Assembly (NCBI GenBank): GCA_017646005.1 | Contig: JAGCNJ010000073.1 | Coordinates: 1-35,782, forward strand | Reading direction: 5' to 3' | Source of the DNA: Clostridia bacterium | Lineage (GTDB): Bacteria > Bacillota > Clostridia > Oscillospirales > CAG-272 | Length of the DNA: 35,782 nucleotides | In this document: positions 34,592-35,782 of the stretch, piece by piece | Layout of the letters: the number at the start of each line of letters is the position of its first letter | Numbering within the stretch: the first letter of the stretch is position 1 | Program-made: the position numbers and the translations under genes | Notes under the pieces: model-generated | The model's input: only the letters and a program-made list of their open reading frames with translations | Database searches by the model: none | What the model was told of the DNA's origin: nothing

Positions 34592-35782
34592 ATGAAAAGA
34601 ATAGTTAGTTTAATTCTATGCGTGTTTATGCTTTTGTCCTTAATTACAGTGACATCAGCGGCTGAGACTGATGCCGAGGTGAGTTATTCTCTCAAAATAG
34701 AGGCATCCGCGCCTGTAAACGGAGAAACGTATTCCGTAGGGGAAACGGTAACATTAACAGTTGCCGTTTCCACAATGGATATCATGGGAAACCCGGCACC
34801 AGAGCTTTCTGCACCCGTATATGGTTTTAACGGTGCGCTTAATTACAACTCGTTTTTGCTTAACCTGACAAACGTAACAAAACCGGCTCACTTCGGTAAT
34901 ATGATTTATAAAAACGAAGCATCAACCGGACGCGTTACCTTCAGCTTTCTTTGTCAGGCAGATGGTTCATCACTTTCGGGAATAAATGTAGGATCAGAGT
35001 TTGTATTGGCAAAGTTTACCTTCAAAACGCTTAAAGACGGTGTATCTTCAAGCTATCTTTCCGATATGATCATTACCGATAAGGAAGCCGGCGCAAGACC
35101 GATCATTTCATCGACACAGAAGCTTGATATCAGTATTGGTACAGGTGAAATGGTTGCAGACGCAGAAAGCCTTGCTAAAAGCATTGAAGATGCACAGAAG
35201 CAGCTTGACTTGGCGATAATGAATCCGAACGGAGAGCTTGTATATCCGGCGTTCACCGTGTCGCAGGAAACGTATGATGCGCTCGAAAGAGCAATAGAGA
35301 ACGCCAGACAGGTGCTTTCTTATGCAACTTTTTCCGATGAATTCTTAGAAGCGGAAACGACGCTTGTCAATGCAATATATGCATACGAGAATGCTAAGCT
35401 TTACGGCAAAAAGAATAATGATAATTCTCACTCCGTGGGAGGAATTATCGTTGGCGAAAAGGATAAAAAGCTTGTTGAAGTTATAGCCGTAGCAGGCGGA
35501 AACGGCAAAATAGCAGAGGGCTACGAAAAGCAGCTTGTCCGTTACGGCACCTCAGCAACTGTTATCGCAGTGCCTGATGAAGGCTATGAGGTTGAAAAGA
35601 TAGTAGTAAACGGCATAGAGTATCCTGCTGATGAAACCGTTACCATAGCAAGCGTAACGGCAAAAACACAGGTCGAGTTTTATTTCCGTGTAAAGCCAAA
35701 AGCACCTCGCTTTGCCGATGTTGCGCGTGGGGCTTGGTATTTTGATGCCGTAGAACAGATTGCCGAAATGGGACTGTTTGCA
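34592..35782 (+). CDS. Cohesin-like, SLH-anchored surface protein (partial, cut by window edge)
   Basis: The 397 residues in the window start at ATG 34592 (AAGGAG at 34580-34585), 10 nt after the dockerin gene. A signal peptide of about 23 residues precedes a cohesin-like beta domain (about 31-182). It has VGETVTLTVAVS, then YGFNGALNYNSFLLNLTNV, GRVTFSFLC, FVLAKFTFKTLKDG and a final KLDISI strand, the order expected of cohesins. A helical FIVAR-like segment follows (about 190-272), then a small beta domain (295-367, GGNGKIAEGYEKQLVRYGTS, resembling InlB B-repeat type). At 373 PRFADVARGAWYFDAVEQI begins an SLH domain, which runs off the window. The protein resembles single-cohesin anchoring scaffoldins. 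The cohesin call rests on pattern only. Confidence 0.82.
   Translation, partial: MKRIVSLILCVFMLLSLITVTSAAETDAEVSYSLKIEASAPVNGETYSVGETVTLTVAVSTMDIMGNPAPELSAPVYGFNGALNYNSFLLNLTNVTKPAHFGNMIYKNEASTGRVTFSFLCQADGSSLSGINVGSEFVLAKFTFKTLKDGVSSSYLSDMIITDKEAGARPIISSTQKLDISIGTGEMVADAESLAKSIEDAQKQLDLAIMNPNGELVYPAFTVSQETYDALERAIENARQVLSYATFSDEFLEAETTLVNAIYAYENAKLYGKKNNDNSHSVGGIIVGEKDKKLVEVIAVAGGNGKIAEGYEKQLVRYGTSATVIAVPDEGYEVEKIVVNGIEYPADETVTIASVTAKTQVEFYFRVKPKAPRFADVARGAWYFDAVEQIAEMGLFA

Overview
Organism and style. The window looks like the chromosome of an anaerobic Firmicute of class Clostridia, probably a gut or rumen member of the Oscillospirales or a neighbouring order. The reasons are a T-box leader, a clostridial-order Rnf operon (C-D-G-E-A-B), SLH-type surface proteins, a dockerin, meso-diaminopimelate dehydrogenase, a LytTR two-component system, strong AGGAGG-type ribosome sites, and promoters of the TTGACA-17-TATAAT kind. 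I see no tRNA or rRNA gene, insertion sequence, phage gene, CRISPR array or replication origin. No stretch of 300 bases lacks a gene or leader RNA. Layout 1: 1-2094, an aromatic acid unit. A T-box leader with an apparent Phe (TTC) specifier precedes a phenylacetate-CoA ligase and a double-ACT protein, and a strong terminator closes the unit. Layout 2: 2136-11373, a complete Rnf ion-translocating ferredoxin:NAD oxidoreductase operon (rnfCDGEAB). It is followed by a NusG domain II membrane protein, a Gx-type membrane protein, a strongly promoted lipoprotein with a duplicated domain, the FMN transferase ApbE and a DUF1622 membrane protein. RnfG is twice the usual length and has two flavinylation sites. 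ApbE is the enzyme expected to attach FMN to RnfG and RnfD. Layout 3 (minus strand): 11379-17664, a metabolic block. It holds diaminopimelate dehydrogenase and a cytoplasmic NodB-fold deacetylase, each with its own promoter. An amidohydrolase, a DegT-type aminotransferase and a Gfo/Idh/MocA oxidoreductase form an operon that starts next to an AraC regulator, so this is probably an inducible pathway for a sugar or cyclitol. Layout 4: 17815-35782, a surface locus. A LytTR response regulator and a GHKL sensor kinase (minus strand) are divergent from a surface operon that runs off the right edge. The operon encodes an SLH-anchored clostripain-type protease, a 2231-residue PLAT/Ig-like secreted protein, a 2029-residue secreted protein ending in a type I dockerin, and a cohesin-like protein whose visible part ends in the beginning of an SLH domain. 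Two direct repeats 21 bp apart sit between the divergent promoters and look like a LytTR operator. The most interesting hypothesis is that this is a self-contained, signal-regulated dockerin/cohesin surface assembly that carries giant adhesin-like proteins instead of the usual cellulosomal enzymes, together with a surface protease that may process them.
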